Counted from the stretch's first letter, positions 28,583 to 38,027 are shown. The stretch: DNA of 64,000 bases from Cognatiluteimonas telluris (GCF_011320095.1 NZ_JAANOY010000003.1:124001-188000); one strand, 5' to 3'. Notes: generated from the sequence alone by a model not told the origin. Made by a program: numbers and translations.

Positions 28583-30817
28583 ATGGCAACGCACCTGGCA
28601 ACCAAGATGGCGACGTACGCGCCCTCCGTACGCGACAACGAGATCGACCTGCGCACGCTGCTGTCGACGCTGGGCGACCACAAGCACTTGATCCTGCTCG
28701 GCACGGCGGTTTTCCTCGCCCTGAGCATCATGTACGTGGTCCTCGCAACGCCCGAGTACGAGGCCAACGCCGTCGTGCAGGTGGAGAAGAAGACCCCCGT
28801 CGTCCCGGGCCTGAACGCCAATGCCCAACAGTCGAGTGGTCCCCAGGATGCCCCGGCGTCGACCGAGATCCAGCTGCTGACTTCGCGGCAGGTCCTCGGC
28901 GAGGCGCTTAGCGACCTCGGGCTGGATGTGCGGGTCGAACCCAAGCACTTCCCGTTCTTCGGCAATTTCGTCGCGCGCAATTTCCAGCCCGCGCAACCCA
29001 ACGATGTCGCCTCGCCATGGTTCGGCCTGAGCAGCTTCGGCTGGGGTGGCGAGCGCCTGCAGTTCGCCCGGCTCACCGTGCCCGATGAACTGGTCGACGT
29101 GCCGCTGCTGCTGGTCGCAGGCAACGATGGCCTGTATACGCTGAAGGACGACGACGGCAACACGCTGCTCACGGGTCGTGTCGGCGAACAGGCGACCGGC
29201 AACGGCATCACGTCGCTGGTGACCACGCTGCACGCCAATCCCGGGATGCGTTTCAAGGTAACGCGGCTGAACTCGCTGGTGATCCTTGACCAGATGAAGG
29301 ACGACATCACCGCGGTGGAGCAGGGCCGCGACTCCGGTGTCATCGCGCTGCGCTATTCCAATGCCGACCCAGTGCTGGCCAAGCGCGTGCTGGAGAACAT
29401 CTCCAATACCTACGTGCACCAGAACGTGGCGCGCAACTCGGCCGAGGCCGCCAAGCGGCTGACCTTCGTCAAGGCGCAGTTGCCCAAGGTCCGCAAGGAG
29501 CTGGAAAAGGCGCAGGCATCGCTGACGGCGTTCCAGGCGCAGACCCAGACCCTGGACGTCGGCGTGCAGAACCAGGCGTTGCTCAACCAGAGCGTGGCGC
29601 TGGAATCCAACATCCAGCAGCTGCGCATGCAGCAGGCGGAACTGGCGGCGAAGTACACCCCGCAGCATCCGGCCTACAAGGCGCTGCTCGGCCAGATCGG
29701 CCAGTTCGAGCGCGAGCGCGGCGCGATCCAGCAGCGGATCCGCGAGTTGCCGGAGACCCAGCAGGGCTTGTTCTGGCGTAGCCGCGACGTCGAGGTCACC
29801 AACCAGACCTACGCCAACCTGCTCGACCAGGCGCAGCAGCTCGACATCGCCCGCGCCGGCGCGGTCGGCAACGTGCGCGTGATCGATCCGGCCGCGGTCA
29901 ATCTCGACAGCCCCACCTGGCCCAAGCCGATCCCGACGATCATCGGCGGCACCGCGTTGGGCGCGCTGCTGATGGTGGCTTTCGTGCTGTTGCAGCAGAT
30001 GCTGCGGCGCGGGGTCGAGGATCCGGTCGACATCGAACTGCTCGGGCTGCCGGTTTATGCCTCGATTCCCTACAGTGAGAAAGGTCGGGAACTGGGCGTG
30101 GGCGCCGGCCGCCTGACCCACTCGGGCCACCAGCGCCTGCTTGCGCTCAAGGCACCGACCGACCTGGCGATGGAAGCCTTGCGCAGCCTGCGCACCAGCC
30201 TGCACTTCGCGCGCTTCAAGACCAAGAACAACCTGCTGATGATCACCGCGCCGAGCCCGGGCGTCGGCAAGACCTTCGTCTGCGCCAACCTGGCGGTGAC
30301 CATGGCGCAGGCCGGGCAGCGCGTGCTGTTGATCGACGCCGACATGCGTCGCGGCACCCTGCACCACGCGATGGGTGCGCGCTCGGAGAATGGACTGTCC
30401 GAATTGATCTCGGGCCAGATTCCGCTGGAAACCGCGCTTCGGCGCGTGGCCGGCGCGGAGAACCTGTCGTTCATCTCGCGTGGCGACGTTCCGCCCAATC
30501 CATCGGAGCTGCTGATGCATCCGGCGTTCGGGGAATTGCTCGAGCAGGTGGCCCCGCTATACGACATCGTGGTGATCGACACCCCGCCGGTACTGGCGGT
30601 GACCGACGCGGCGGTGATCGGCCACCAGGCCGGGACCTGCCTGATGGTGGTGCGCTTCGGCCTCAACCAGCAGCGCGAAATCGCGCTGGCCAAGCAACGC
30701 CTCGAACAGAATGGCGTCGAGGTCAAGGGCGCGATCTTCAACGGCGTGCAGAAGCGCAGCGGAGGGCACTACGCCTACAGCTACTACGACTACCTGCCGG
30801 CCAAGGAAACCGCCTGA
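28583..30817 (+). CDS. wzc: Wzc-type polysaccharide co-polymerase and tyrosine kinase
   Basis: Inner-membrane regulator of polymer length and export. The 744-residue protein has a transmembrane helix near residues 36-54, then a Wzz-type periplasmic domain with long coiled coils (about 290-400). A second helix lies near 455-475. The cytoplasmic BY-kinase domain has Walker A PSPGVGKT (about 557-566), Walker A' VLLIDADMR and Walker B IVVIDTPP. The C-terminus carries the autophosphorylated tyrosine cluster YAYSYYDY near residue 730. Kinase and periplasmic parts are in one chain, the proteobacterial form. The partner phosphatase is at 25390 and the exporter at 43059. Confidence 0.93.
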   Translation: MATHLATKMATYAPSVRDNEIDLRTLLSTLGDHKHLILLGTAVFLALSIMYVVLATPEYEANAVVQVEKKTPVVPGLNANAQQSSGPQDAPASTEIQLLTSRQVLGEALSDLGLDVRVEPKHFPFFGNFVARNFQPAQPNDVASPWFGLSSFGWGGERLQFARLTVPDELVDVPLLLVAGNDGLYTLKDDDGNTLLTGRVGEQATGNGITSLVTTLHANPGMRFKVTRLNSLVILDQMKDDITAVEQGRDSGVIALRYSNADPVLAKRVLENISNTYVHQNVARNSAEAAKRLTFVKAQLPKVRKELEKAQASLTAFQAQTQTLDVGVQNQALLNQSVALESNIQQLRMQQAELAAKYTPQHPAYKALLGQIGQFERERGAIQQRIRELPETQQGLFWRSRDVEVTNQTYANLLDQAQQLDIARAGAVGNVRVIDPAAVNLDSPTWPKPIPTIIGGTALGALLMVAFVLLQQMLRRGVEDPVDIELLGLPVYASIPYSEKGRELGVGAGRLTHSGHQRLLALKAPTDLAMEALRSLRTSLHFARFKTKNNLLMITAPSPGVGKTFVCANLAVTMAQAGQRVLLIDADMRRGTLHHAMGARSENGLSELISGQIPLETALRRVAGAENLSFISRGDVPPNPSELLMHPAFGELLEQVAPLYDIVVIDTPPVLAVTDAAVIGHQAGTCLMVVRFGLNQQREIALAKQRLEQNGVEVKGAIFNGVQKRSGGHYAYSYYDYLPAKETA

Positions 30818-30822
30818 ACGAC

Positions 30823-32265
30823 ATGGACGTGGTGGATTTATCGGATGCCGAAGGGGGCAGGCCCGTACAGATCAACATGTCTCCCTATCTTGGTCGGCCG
30901 GATTTCTCCGGCCTCGGCAAGCGCAGCGCAGACCGGCGCATCGACCTTGTATCGGTGGCCGACCTGCTGCGCAACTCCGTGGTCTACGCCCCGCATTCGA
31001 GCCTGCAGGACATCAAGCTGGTGCCTTACGGTTTCTCGCCCGAGCACGACATGGCGGCCAGTCCGCCGTTCCGGTTCCCGTTCCACCATGCCGAAAAGGG
31101 CAGGGAGTTCGACGGGAAGCCACAGGATTGGGTGGCGACCTACCATCGCCTGCTGTGCGAAGCCATCACCCGCTCATGCGCCGACATGGCGTCTCCGTGG
31201 CTGTTGCAGAGCGGGGGCAAGGATTCGACCACGCTGGCGATCGCTATCGCCGATGCACGCCCGGACACCACCTGCATCACGTACCTGGGAGGTCGCGAGG
31301 AGGACGAGGTTGCCTCGGCCCGTCGCGTGGCGGCAACGCTCGGCCTGCGGCATGAGCAACTGGTCTGCGATCCAGGCCGCGCCTACGACCGCTACCTCGA
31401 CATCGTTCCGCGCATGCCTTTGCTGTGCGCCGACTTCGCCGTGCTGTCCTACGTGGACCTGGCGACGGAGATTTCGCGGCGCGGCGGCGATGGCGTGATC
31501 GACGGGCTTGGATCGGATACCTACTTCGGTGCGCCGGTGAAGCTGCAGCAGCGGATGCTGTTCTGGCTGGCGCGAGGCTTGCGGCTGCCTTCGTTCGTGT
31601 TCGAGTTGCCGTGGATCGGGCACAGTTTCCAACTCTGCTACGCGCTTTCCACGCTGCAGATGGATCCGGTTGAGCGCGTGTTCCCTGGCTCGCGCTTCTC
31701 CGATGCGGAAGTGGACGAGCTGTTCGGACGCCCGATCGCACACCTCTCACGCGAGCGGCTGTCGCCGTTCAAGGGGGAGCTGTCTTCGGCGGCCAGCCTG
31801 GACGAATGGCGCGATATCTCATTGTCGATCGCGGGTGCGGCCGGCGGCTTCGCCAAGGGCCTCTACACCGCCGACGCACTATCTCTGCAGGCGGCGTTTC
31901 CATTCTGCGACAAGGCGCTGCGCGAATGGATCTACCGCCATATCCCGGTTGAAAAACTGGTCGACCCGGTGTCGAAGATAAACAAGGTCCTGGTGCGCAA
32001 CCACATCGCCACGCGTTTCGAATCGCTTCCCTATGTGTCAAAAAAGGGGAGCTTCCGCTTCGATTTGTGCGGGCTGGCGCGCCAGCGCTTCGACCAGGTC
32101 CGTGCCTATGCGCACCAGGCCGACGACGTGCTCCCGGGCGCAGTGCGCTGGCTGGATCGCAATCGCAGCCGGCTCGACAACAAGTACCACGCATCCAAGT
32201 TCTACCTGCTGGCCATCGTCCTGCCCTGGATATGCGAACACCATAAGAAGGCAAACAGCCCATGA
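30823..32265 (+). CDS. Glutaminase-less asparagine-synthase-like protein, copy 1
   Basis: A 480-residue AMP-forming synthetase of the asparagine synthase family. The PP-loop SGGKDSTTLA (130-139) binds ATP and the C-terminal KVLVRN...YVSKKGSFRF block matches the family end. The N-terminus keeps only the last part of the Gln-amidotransferase domain (VADLLRNSVVYAPHSSLQDIKLVPYG) and has no Cys2 nucleophile, so it cannot hydrolyse glutamine itself. The motif that reads SGEGSDE in E. coli AsnB is IDGLGSDT (about 225), losing the catalytic glutamate, so asparagine is an unlikely product. By analogy with amidating enzymes of O-antigen loci (WbpS type) I infer amidation or aminoacylation of a uronic acid. 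It starts six bases after wzc; copy 2 overlaps its end by four bases. Confidence 0.78.
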   Translation: MDVVDLSDAEGGRPVQINMSPYLGRPDFSGLGKRSADRRIDLVSVADLLRNSVVYAPHSSLQDIKLVPYGFSPEHDMAASPPFRFPFHHAEKGREFDGKPQDWVATYHRLLCEAITRSCADMASPWLLQSGGKDSTTLAIAIADARPDTTCITYLGGREEDEVASARRVAATLGLRHEQLVCDPGRAYDRYLDIVPRMPLLCADFAVLSYVDLATEISRRGGDGVIDGLGSDTYFGAPVKLQQRMLFWLARGLRLPSFVFELPWIGHSFQLCYALSTLQMDPVERVFPGSRFSDAEVDELFGRPIAHLSRERLSPFKGELSSAASLDEWRDISLSIAGAAGGFAKGLYTADALSLQAAFPFCDKALREWIYRHIPVEKLVDPVSKINKVLVRNHIATRFESLPYVSKKGSFRFDLCGLARQRFDQVRAYAHQADDVLPGAVRWLDRNRSRLDNKYHASKFYLLAIVLPWICEHHKKANSP

Positions 32266-33833
32266 AACGAGAACTCGCCACCGAGGGCGCCATCCACGGG
32301 CCTGCGTCGCAACTGCAGGACGCCGTGGACACCATCGCCGCGGCCAAGCGCCATGCGCTGGATTCGGCAGGCTTCCGCACCCTGGATGATGTCCAGCCAC
32401 CTGCGTACGGCATGTCCGCTGCGGCCAGCCCGATGCAGATCACGATGTCGCCGTACTACGGCAAGCCAGACTTCTCTGGCCTTGGTGCGGGAAAGCCGCG
32501 CGACGTCATCGACCCGATCTCGGTCGCCGACCTGTTGCGCAATGCGTTCGTCTATCCGCCCCACTCGATCTACCAGGGGGTCAAGCTGGCGACGTTCGGC
32601 TTCTTTCCCCACCACGACATGCAGGCCGCCCCGGAGTTCCGCTACCGCTTCCGTGACGCCGGAAAGACCGTGGCGAGCGACAAGACGCCCGCGCAACTGG
32701 TCGAGACCTGGCATCGCCTGCTTTGCGAAGCGGTGACGCGCTCATGTGCCGACATCCGGACGCCGTGGCTGTTGCAGAGCGGCGGCAAGGATTCGACGAC
32801 GCTGGCGATCGCCATCGCGGAGAGCCGCCCGGACACGACCTGCATCACCTACCTTGGCGGCCGTGAGGAGAATGAGGTCGAGTCGGCGCAATACGTCGCC
32901 CGGACCCTCGGACTGCGCCATGAAACGCTTGTCTGCGATCCGGGGCGGGCGTACGACCGATACGTCGCCATTTCACACCGGATGCCGTTGCTGACTGCCG
33001 ACTTCGCACTGTTGTCCTATGCTGACCTGGCCACCGAGGTGGATGCCCGTGGCGGCGACGGCGTCATCGACGGCATGGGCTCGGACAGTTATTTCGGCGC
33101 GCCGGCGCAGACGAAGAAGCGCTTCCTGTACTGGCTGGCCCAGCGCCTGCGCTTGCCGCCAGGTGTGGTGGAGATGCCGGTGGTGGGCGACAGCTTCGCC
33201 CTGTGTTACCTGCTGGGCACCGTGCAGATGGATTCGATCGAGCGCATCTTCCCTGGCTCACGCTTCTCCGACGCAGAGGTCGACGAGCTGTTCGGGCGTC
33301 CGGTGGCGGCATTGTCGCGGGCGCGGCTGGAGCCCTTCAAGGCGGAAATCGATTCGGCGGTCGACCACGACGAACTGCGGGTGATTTCGATGTCGATCTC
33401 GGGCGCCGCGGCCGGGTTCGCAAAGGGCCTGTACACCACCGAGGCGCTGTCGATGCACGCGGCCTACCCGTTCTGCGACCACACCCTGCGCGAATGGGTC
33501 TACAACGAGGTGCCGGTCGACCAGATGATCGACCCCGGGGCCAAGGTCAACAAGGTACTCGTGCGCGCCCACATCGCGGCCAAGTTCGGGCCATTGCCCT
33601 ACGTCGAGAAAAAGGGAAGCTTCCGGTTCGACGTCTGCGGGCTGGCAAAGGCACGCTTCGACCAGGTGCACGACTACGCGAAGCAGGCGTCGCACATGCT
33701 GCCCGGCGCGGTCGAATGGCTGGAACGCAACCGGCCGCGGCTTGGGAACAAGTACCACGCATCCAAGTTCTACCTGCTTGCCATCGTGTTGCCATGGATC
33801 ATCCAGCGCGACCAGGCCGCGCCGCGGCATTGA
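32262..33833 (+). CDS. Glutaminase-less asparagine-synthase-like protein, copy 2
   Basis: A 523-residue paralogue of the preceding gene, clearly a tandem duplication: long blocks such as WLLQSGGKDSTTLAIAIA and FPGSRFSDAEVDELFGRP are identical. It differs by a 40-residue N-terminal extension and local substitutions, e.g. IDGMGSDS for IDGLGSDT. The PP-loop lies near 173. Like copy 1 it lacks the glutaminase nucleophile and the AsnB catalytic glutamate. Retention of two divergent copies suggests two acceptor positions or a heteromeric enzyme. ATGA overlap with copy 1. Confidence 0.78.
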   Translation: MKRELATEGAIHGPASQLQDAVDTIAAAKRHALDSAGFRTLDDVQPPAYGMSAAASPMQITMSPYYGKPDFSGLGAGKPRDVIDPISVADLLRNAFVYPPHSIYQGVKLATFGFFPHHDMQAAPEFRYRFRDAGKTVASDKTPAQLVETWHRLLCEAVTRSCADIRTPWLLQSGGKDSTTLAIAIAESRPDTTCITYLGGREENEVESAQYVARTLGLRHETLVCDPGRAYDRYVAISHRMPLLTADFALLSYADLATEVDARGGDGVIDGMGSDSYFGAPAQTKKRFLYWLAQRLRLPPGVVEMPVVGDSFALCYLLGTVQMDSIERIFPGSRFSDAEVDELFGRPVAALSRARLEPFKAEIDSAVDHDELRVISMSISGAAAGFAKGLYTTEALSMHAAYPFCDHTLREWVYNEVPVDQMIDPGAKVNKVLVRAHIAAKFGPLPYVEKKGSFRFDVCGLAKARFDQVHDYAKQASHMLPGAVEWLERNRPRLGNKYHASKFYLLAIVLPWIIQRDQAAPRH

Positions 33834-34933
33834 AGCCGATCCGCCCCGGTGGCGTTTCCGTCGATGCCCGGCGCCGCCGGTTGCTGGCGGCCGGAGCATG
33901 CATGCCACTTGCGGCCTGGCTGCCGGCGGTCGCGGCGGATGGGACCAGCGTCGAGGGCAGGGCACGCGGCAACCACCGGATCGATGCTGGAACGATGGGT
34001 GTCGCCGCGGACGGCGTCACTGACGACACGGCCGCGCTGCAACGGGCAATCGATGCACTGCCCGTCGCCGGTGGCACGGTGCACGTCCCGGCCGGGCGGT
34101 ACGCGATCGATGCCACGCGCAAGTTGCGGTTGCGCAGCCACATGCACCTGCAGCTGGCGCCAGGGGCCGAGTTGCTCGCGATCCCGAACGACGCTGAGCG
34201 CTCCTACGTGATCCTGGTGGAGGACGTTGTCGACGTGGAGGTTTCCGGCGGGCACATACGTGGTGATCGCCTTAGGCACCATGGGACGAAGGGCGAATGG
34301 GGCCATGGCGTGGCGACGCGCGGCGCATCGCGCGTCACCCTTCGCGACATGCGCGTTTCCGAATGCTGGGGCGACGGCATTTCGATCGGATCCAATCCGT
34401 CACGGCGCGGGCGCATCGTCGCCCCCAGCGAGGACGTCCTCGTGGCGAGGGTCACCTGCACGGGCAATCGACGGCAGGGGCTGACCATCGGGCGCTCGCG
34501 ACGGGTGCGGGTGGTGGATTCGGAATTCCTGGATACCCATGGCACGCCGCCCGCCGCCGGGATCGACATCGAACCCGACTCCGGTGACCCGCCCGATGGA
34601 ACCGGCGCGCGCGACGTGGTCATCGAACGTTGCCTGTTACGGGGCAACCGGGGACCAGGCATCCAGCTGTTCAAGCGCGTCCGCGGCGTCCGCATCGCCA
34701 ATTGCCGCCTTCTGGGCAACGGCATAGGCGTGCTCTGCACGGCGGCGATGGATGTCACCATCGTGTCGAACATCCTGGCGCAAAACCGCCACCATGCGAT
34801 TGAACTCAAGGCGACGCACGGCGCGCGGATCGACGGCAACCGGATTGCCGCGCAAGCGCCGTGGCAACGACGCATCCGGGTATCTCCAGACAGCAGCGCG
34901 GTGTCGATCGGGGACGACAACCGCAACGACTGA
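33830..34933 (+). CDS. Beta-helix (pectate-lyase-3-like) protein with Tat-type signal, copy 1
   Basis: Right-handed parallel beta-helix protein of about 367 residues, the most divergent of three in the locus. A twin-arginine leader (DARRRRLLAAGACMPLAAWLPAVAA) is followed by the pectate_lyase_3 start DDTAALQRAIDALP and GGTVHVPAGRYAID. GDGISIG, NRRQGLTIG and GIDIEPD are conserved with the other two copies. The start is uncertain: TTG 33830 overlaps the upstream stop, and ATG 33794 would add 12 residues; neither has a good ribosome site. It may be a lyase, epimerase or hydrolase of the locus polymer. Confidence 0.7.
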   Translation: MKPIRPGGVSVDARRRRLLAAGACMPLAAWLPAVAADGTSVEGRARGNHRIDAGTMGVAADGVTDDTAALQRAIDALPVAGGTVHVPAGRYAIDATRKLRLRSHMHLQLAPGAELLAIPNDAERSYVILVEDVVDVEVSGGHIRGDRLRHHGTKGEWGHGVATRGASRVTLRDMRVSECWGDGISIGSNPSRRGRIVAPSEDVLVARVTCTGNRRQGLTIGRSRRVRVVDSEFLDTHGTPPAAGIDIEPDSGDPPDGTGARDVVIERCLLRGNRGPGIQLFKRVRGVRIANCRLLGNGIGVLCTAAMDVTIVSNILAQNRHHAIELKATHGARIDGNRIAAQAPWQRRIRVSPDSSAVSIGDDNRND

Positions 34934-35195
34934 ATGCGCGCTATCGCGCAGTCATCTACCTTGACGTCGAATGAAGCAGTGCTCCCTGTTGTGTTTGGTG
35001 AGCGCCACCTTCACGTTTTCTTTGCACGCACGCATGGCGTGCCGTCTAGTCTCTCCCCACGATTTCACGCCAGCTCCACGTCGCTAAATCAACGCGGCCT
35101 GCCTGATACGTGGTTTCGTTTTCCGTCCGGACCTGACGTCCGATCCGACTGAAAAGACGCCGGTCCCCGCTGGCGCCAATCATGGGGTTTTTACA
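34934..35195. other. Intergenic leader before beta-helix copy 2
   Basis: 262 bases, visibly less GC-rich than the flanks. TGCGCGCTATCGCGCA (34935-34950) forms a short hairpin right after the copy 1 stop. The remaining stretch probably holds a promoter for copy 2, but I could not assign a reliable -35/-10 pair. Confidence 0.5.
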
Positions 35196-36335
35196 TTGAA
35201 GAATTTTGAACTCGCGCACGACGTGCTCGAGGCTGGGATGCCTCGCCGGGAATTCCTCTGCAAGTCCGCGATGCTCGCGGTACCGATGGTCCTTGGAGGC
35301 AGCGTGCTTCCGGCGATGGCTTCCTCCTATTCGCCGCCGGTGCGCAGCCACAGTTCGGCAACGCGCTCGGTGAAGTCCTATGGGGCAGTCGGCGATGGAC
35401 GCCACGATGATACGGCCGCCTTCCAGGCGGCAATCAATTCGCTGCCCTCCAGTGGCGGCACGATTACCGTTCCGGCGGGCACCTACCTGATCGATCCGGT
35501 CAAGAAGATCCAGCTGCGAAGCTATAACCACCTGAGCATGAGCCAGGACGCGGTGCTCAAGGCCAAGACCAATTCGGCCACCCGTGCCTACCTGATCTAC
35601 GCCTACAAGCGCACCCAGGTCGAGATTTCCGGCGGCCGGCTGGTCGGTGACCGTTCCACCCACCATTACGTCAGCGGCAGCACGTCGGAATGGAACCACG
35701 GCATCCAGATCCTGGGCTGCACCCACGTGACCATCCGCGACCTGCACGTCTCGAGCTGCGCTGGCGACGGCATCTGCATCGGTGGCGGCGCCAGCGACGT
35801 GCGCATCGCCAACGTGGTGTCTACCGGAAATCGCCGCCAGGGGCTGTCGATCACCCATTGCCACGACGTCCGCGTCTACGACTCGGAATTCAGCTACACC
35901 AAGGGAACCAGCCCGGAGTGCGGCATCGACATCGAACCCGATGGCACCAGCACCGCCTACGACATCCGGATCGAGAACTGCCGGCTCAACAACAATGCGA
36001 TGTACGGCATCAACGTCTGGAAGCGGGTCAGCAACGTCACGCTGAACCATTGCACCATCGAGCGCAACGGCAGCTGCGGCGCGGTGACGAGCTACTGCTC
36101 GGCGATCCATTTCACCAACAATACCGTCCGCTACAACTCCGCGACCGGAATCTTCCTGCGCGAAGGCTCGAAATCCTGCACGATCAGCGGCGGTACCTCG
36201 TACGGCAACTACACGCGCCTGGGCACCAAGACCCGCTCGCCGTTCTACCTGACGGGTTGGGCTTCGAAGGTGGAGCGCGACATCCTGCTGCGCAGCACCA
36301 GCGGCACCAGCATCGGCAAGAACTACTACAAATAG
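35196..36335 (+). CDS. Beta-helix protein with Tat signal, copy 2
   Basis: A 379-residue protein. Tat motif MPRREFLCK and the hydrophobic stretch SAMLAVPMVLGGSVLPAMA are followed by the DDTAAFQAAINSLP-SSGGTITVPAGTYLID entry repeat. Many parallel beta-helix rungs with asparagine ladders come next. Conserved acidic sites are GDGICIG (190) and SPECGIDIEPD (242). The TTG start at 35196 is chosen because copy 3 has an alignable N-terminus (MKNFELAHDVLEAG here, MKANQLVNTVLSAQ there). An own leader of 262 bases lies upstream and a terminator follows. Export through Tat implies periplasmic folding before action on the polymer. Confidence 0.75.
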   Translation: MKNFELAHDVLEAGMPRREFLCKSAMLAVPMVLGGSVLPAMASSYSPPVRSHSSATRSVKSYGAVGDGRHDDTAAFQAAINSLPSSGGTITVPAGTYLIDPVKKIQLRSYNHLSMSQDAVLKAKTNSATRAYLIYAYKRTQVEISGGRLVGDRSTHHYVSGSTSEWNHGIQILGCTHVTIRDLHVSSCAGDGICIGGGASDVRIANVVSTGNRRQGLSITHCHDVRVYDSEFSYTKGTSPECGIDIEPDGTSTAYDIRIENCRLNNNAMYGINVWKRVSNVTLNHCTIERNGSCGAVTSYCSAIHFTNNTVRYNSATGIFLREGSKSCTISGGTSYGNYTRLGTKTRSPFYLTGWASKVERDILLRSTSGTSIGKNYYK

Positions 36336-36378
36336 GACGCGGCCGGATTGCCGGCGGCCCTACTGTTACGCCCCCCGG

Positions 36379-36405
36379 AGGCCTGCGCAAGCAGGCCTTC
36401 TTTTT
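36379..36405 (+). terminator. Terminator after beta-helix copy 2
   Basis: AGGCCTGC (36379-36386), loop GCAA, GCAGGCCT (36391-36398), then TCTTTTT. Strong intrinsic terminator inside the exopolysaccharide locus. Confidence 0.88.
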
Positions 36406-36860
36406 GCCTCCTGCACTGCGCTTGCGGCGTGGCCGTCCAAGGTTGCCGCACGCGTGGAAGCAGCCGCGGACGGTCTCGCGGCTGGTCCGGAACCACGCCT
36501 GCCGGGTGTTCCGCGGCTGCCTTGGACGGCGATTGCACGCCTGCAGGACAGAGGCGGCTGCGCGCTTCACAACCGGATCCGCAATTTCCCGCGGACTGCT
36601 CTGCACCGTCAACCCCAAGTCATGTAAATGAATAGGTGGGCGCCGGGTGCGAATCCGTGTGAAGTGTTGCTCGACAGCACAGATCGGCAAATTGACGGAT
36701 GACAGCGGCGCGGCGACGCGTAATTTCCGCCTTGTCACGGCGTCATCACGCGGCACACACGCAATGCCGCATCGATATTCTCCCAATCGTCATGTGAGCG
36801 TGCCGTGATCAACCTGTTCCCGCCAGACCGGCGTTTCAATTCTCTCCAGGGGTCGCGATC
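36406..36860. other. Intergenic region between beta-helix copies 2 and 3
   Basis: 455 bases without a credible gene; frames across it are Arg-rich shadows. It contains the 18-base inverted repeat listed separately. It must also hold the control region of copy 3, since a terminator precedes it. Confidence 0.6.
36432..36530. repeat. Imperfect 18-base inverted repeat with 63-base spacer
   Basis: GCCGTCCAAGGTTGCCGC (36432-36449) is matched by the inverted GCGGCTGCCTTGGACGGC (36513-36530), 16 of 18 positions pairing. The spacer holds further GC-rich partial palindromes. It could be a structured RNA, a decayed terminator-like hairpin or a small mobile palindrome. No second copy was seen. Confidence 0.5.
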
Positions 36861-38027
36861 GTGAAAGCCAATCAACTCGTCAATACCGTGCTGTCGGCCC
36901 AGATGCCGCGCCGCCAGTTCCTCCGCAATTCCGTGCTGATGGCCGTGCCGATGATGGCCGCTGGCAGCGCGTTCGCCGGCGTCCGCATGGCGGACGGCCT
37001 GGCCGCGAGCACCCTGGCGTACGTCCCCCCGAAGCGCACCCGCGGTTCGACGGTGATCAACGTGCGCGACAAGGGCGCCGTGGGCAACGGCATCCATGAC
37101 GACACCGCTGCCTTCCAGGCCGCGATCAACGCGCTGCCGAGCAGTGGCGGCACCGTCTACGTGCCCGCCGGCACCTACCTGATCGACCCGGTGAAGAAGG
37201 TCCAGCTGCGCAGCTATATGCTGCTGCAGATGGACCCCGCCGCCAAGCTGCAGGCCAAGACCAACAGCGCCACGCGCGCCTACATCCTGTACGCGTACAA
37301 GCGCACCCAGGTCGAGATCGCCGGTGGCCAGCTGATCGGCGATCGCGACACGCACACCTATGTCTCGGGCAGTACCTCCGAGTGGAATCACGGCATCCAG
37401 ATCCTCGGCTGCACGCACGTCACCGTGCGCGACCTGTGGGTCGGCAAGTGCGCGGGCGATGGCATCTGCACCGGCAGCAACACTTCGGACCTCGTGATCG
37501 CCAACGTGGTTTCGACCCAGAACCGCCGCCAGGGCCTGAGCCTGACCCAGTGCACCAACGTCAAGGTCTACGACAGCGAGTTCTCGTACACCAAGGGCAC
37601 CAGCCCCGAGTGCGGCATCGACATCGAGCCTGACAACGACTGGGTGGCCTCCAACATCTGGATCGAGAACTGCCGCCTGAACAACAATGCCAAATACGGC
37701 ATCAACATCTTCCTGCGGGTCAGCAAGGTCACGTTGAACAAGTGCACGATCGAGAGCAACGGCAGCTGCGGCGTCGTCAACGTGGGTGGTTCGGAAGTCA
37801 CGTTGCAGAACAGCCGCATCCAGAACAACTCCGCCACCGGCGTGCTGTTCTCCGGCGGAAGCACCATGAAGATGACCAGCAATACCTCGTACAACAACTA
37901 CTGCCGCCTGGGCAACAAGGACCGTGTCGACTTCACCCTGACCGGTTGGGCGAAGAAGATCGAGCGTGACGTGCTGATCAAGTCGGCGGCCACGGGCGTG
38001 ACGATCGGTACCAACCGCTACCTGTAA
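36861..38027 (+). CDS. Beta-helix protein with Tat signal, copy 3
   Basis: A 388-residue close paralogue of copy 2. The GTG start (MKANQLVNTVL) is followed by the Tat motif MPRRQFLRNSVLMAVP. The helix then begins with DDTAAFQAAINALP and SGGTVYVPAGTYLID. Blocks such as QLRSY, AYKRTQVEI, SGSTSEWNHGIQILGCTHVT and SPECGIDIEP are shared with copy 2. The shared acidic residues in GDGI (198) and GIDIEPD (250) are candidates for a catalytic or Ca-binding site. It has its own upstream region and terminator, so the dosage of copies 2 and 3 is probably set separately from the assembly genes. Confidence 0.75.
   Translation: MKANQLVNTVLSAQMPRRQFLRNSVLMAVPMMAAGSAFAGVRMADGLAASTLAYVPPKRTRGSTVINVRDKGAVGNGIHDDTAAFQAAINALPSSGGTVYVPAGTYLIDPVKKVQLRSYMLLQMDPAAKLQAKTNSATRAYILYAYKRTQVEIAGGQLIGDRDTHTYVSGSTSEWNHGIQILGCTHVTVRDLWVGKCAGDGICTGSNTSDLVIANVVSTQNRRQGLSLTQCTNVKVYDSEFSYTKGTSPECGIDIEPDNDWVASNIWIENCRLNNNAKYGINIFLRVSKVTLNKCTIESNGSCGVVNVGGSEVTLQNSRIQNNSATGVLFSGGSTMKMTSNTSYNNYCRLGNKDRVDFTLTGWAKKIERDVLIKSAATGVTIGTNRYL

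Noticed and set aside
26550-28601. 683-residue minus-strand reading frame
   Set aside because: Exact antisense of the WecA-fusion gene; Arg/His/Gln-rich composition and no domain pattern.
28121-30520. 799-residue minus-strand reading frame
   Set aside because: Antisense of wzc; a GC-codon-bias shadow without signal, motif or ribosome site.
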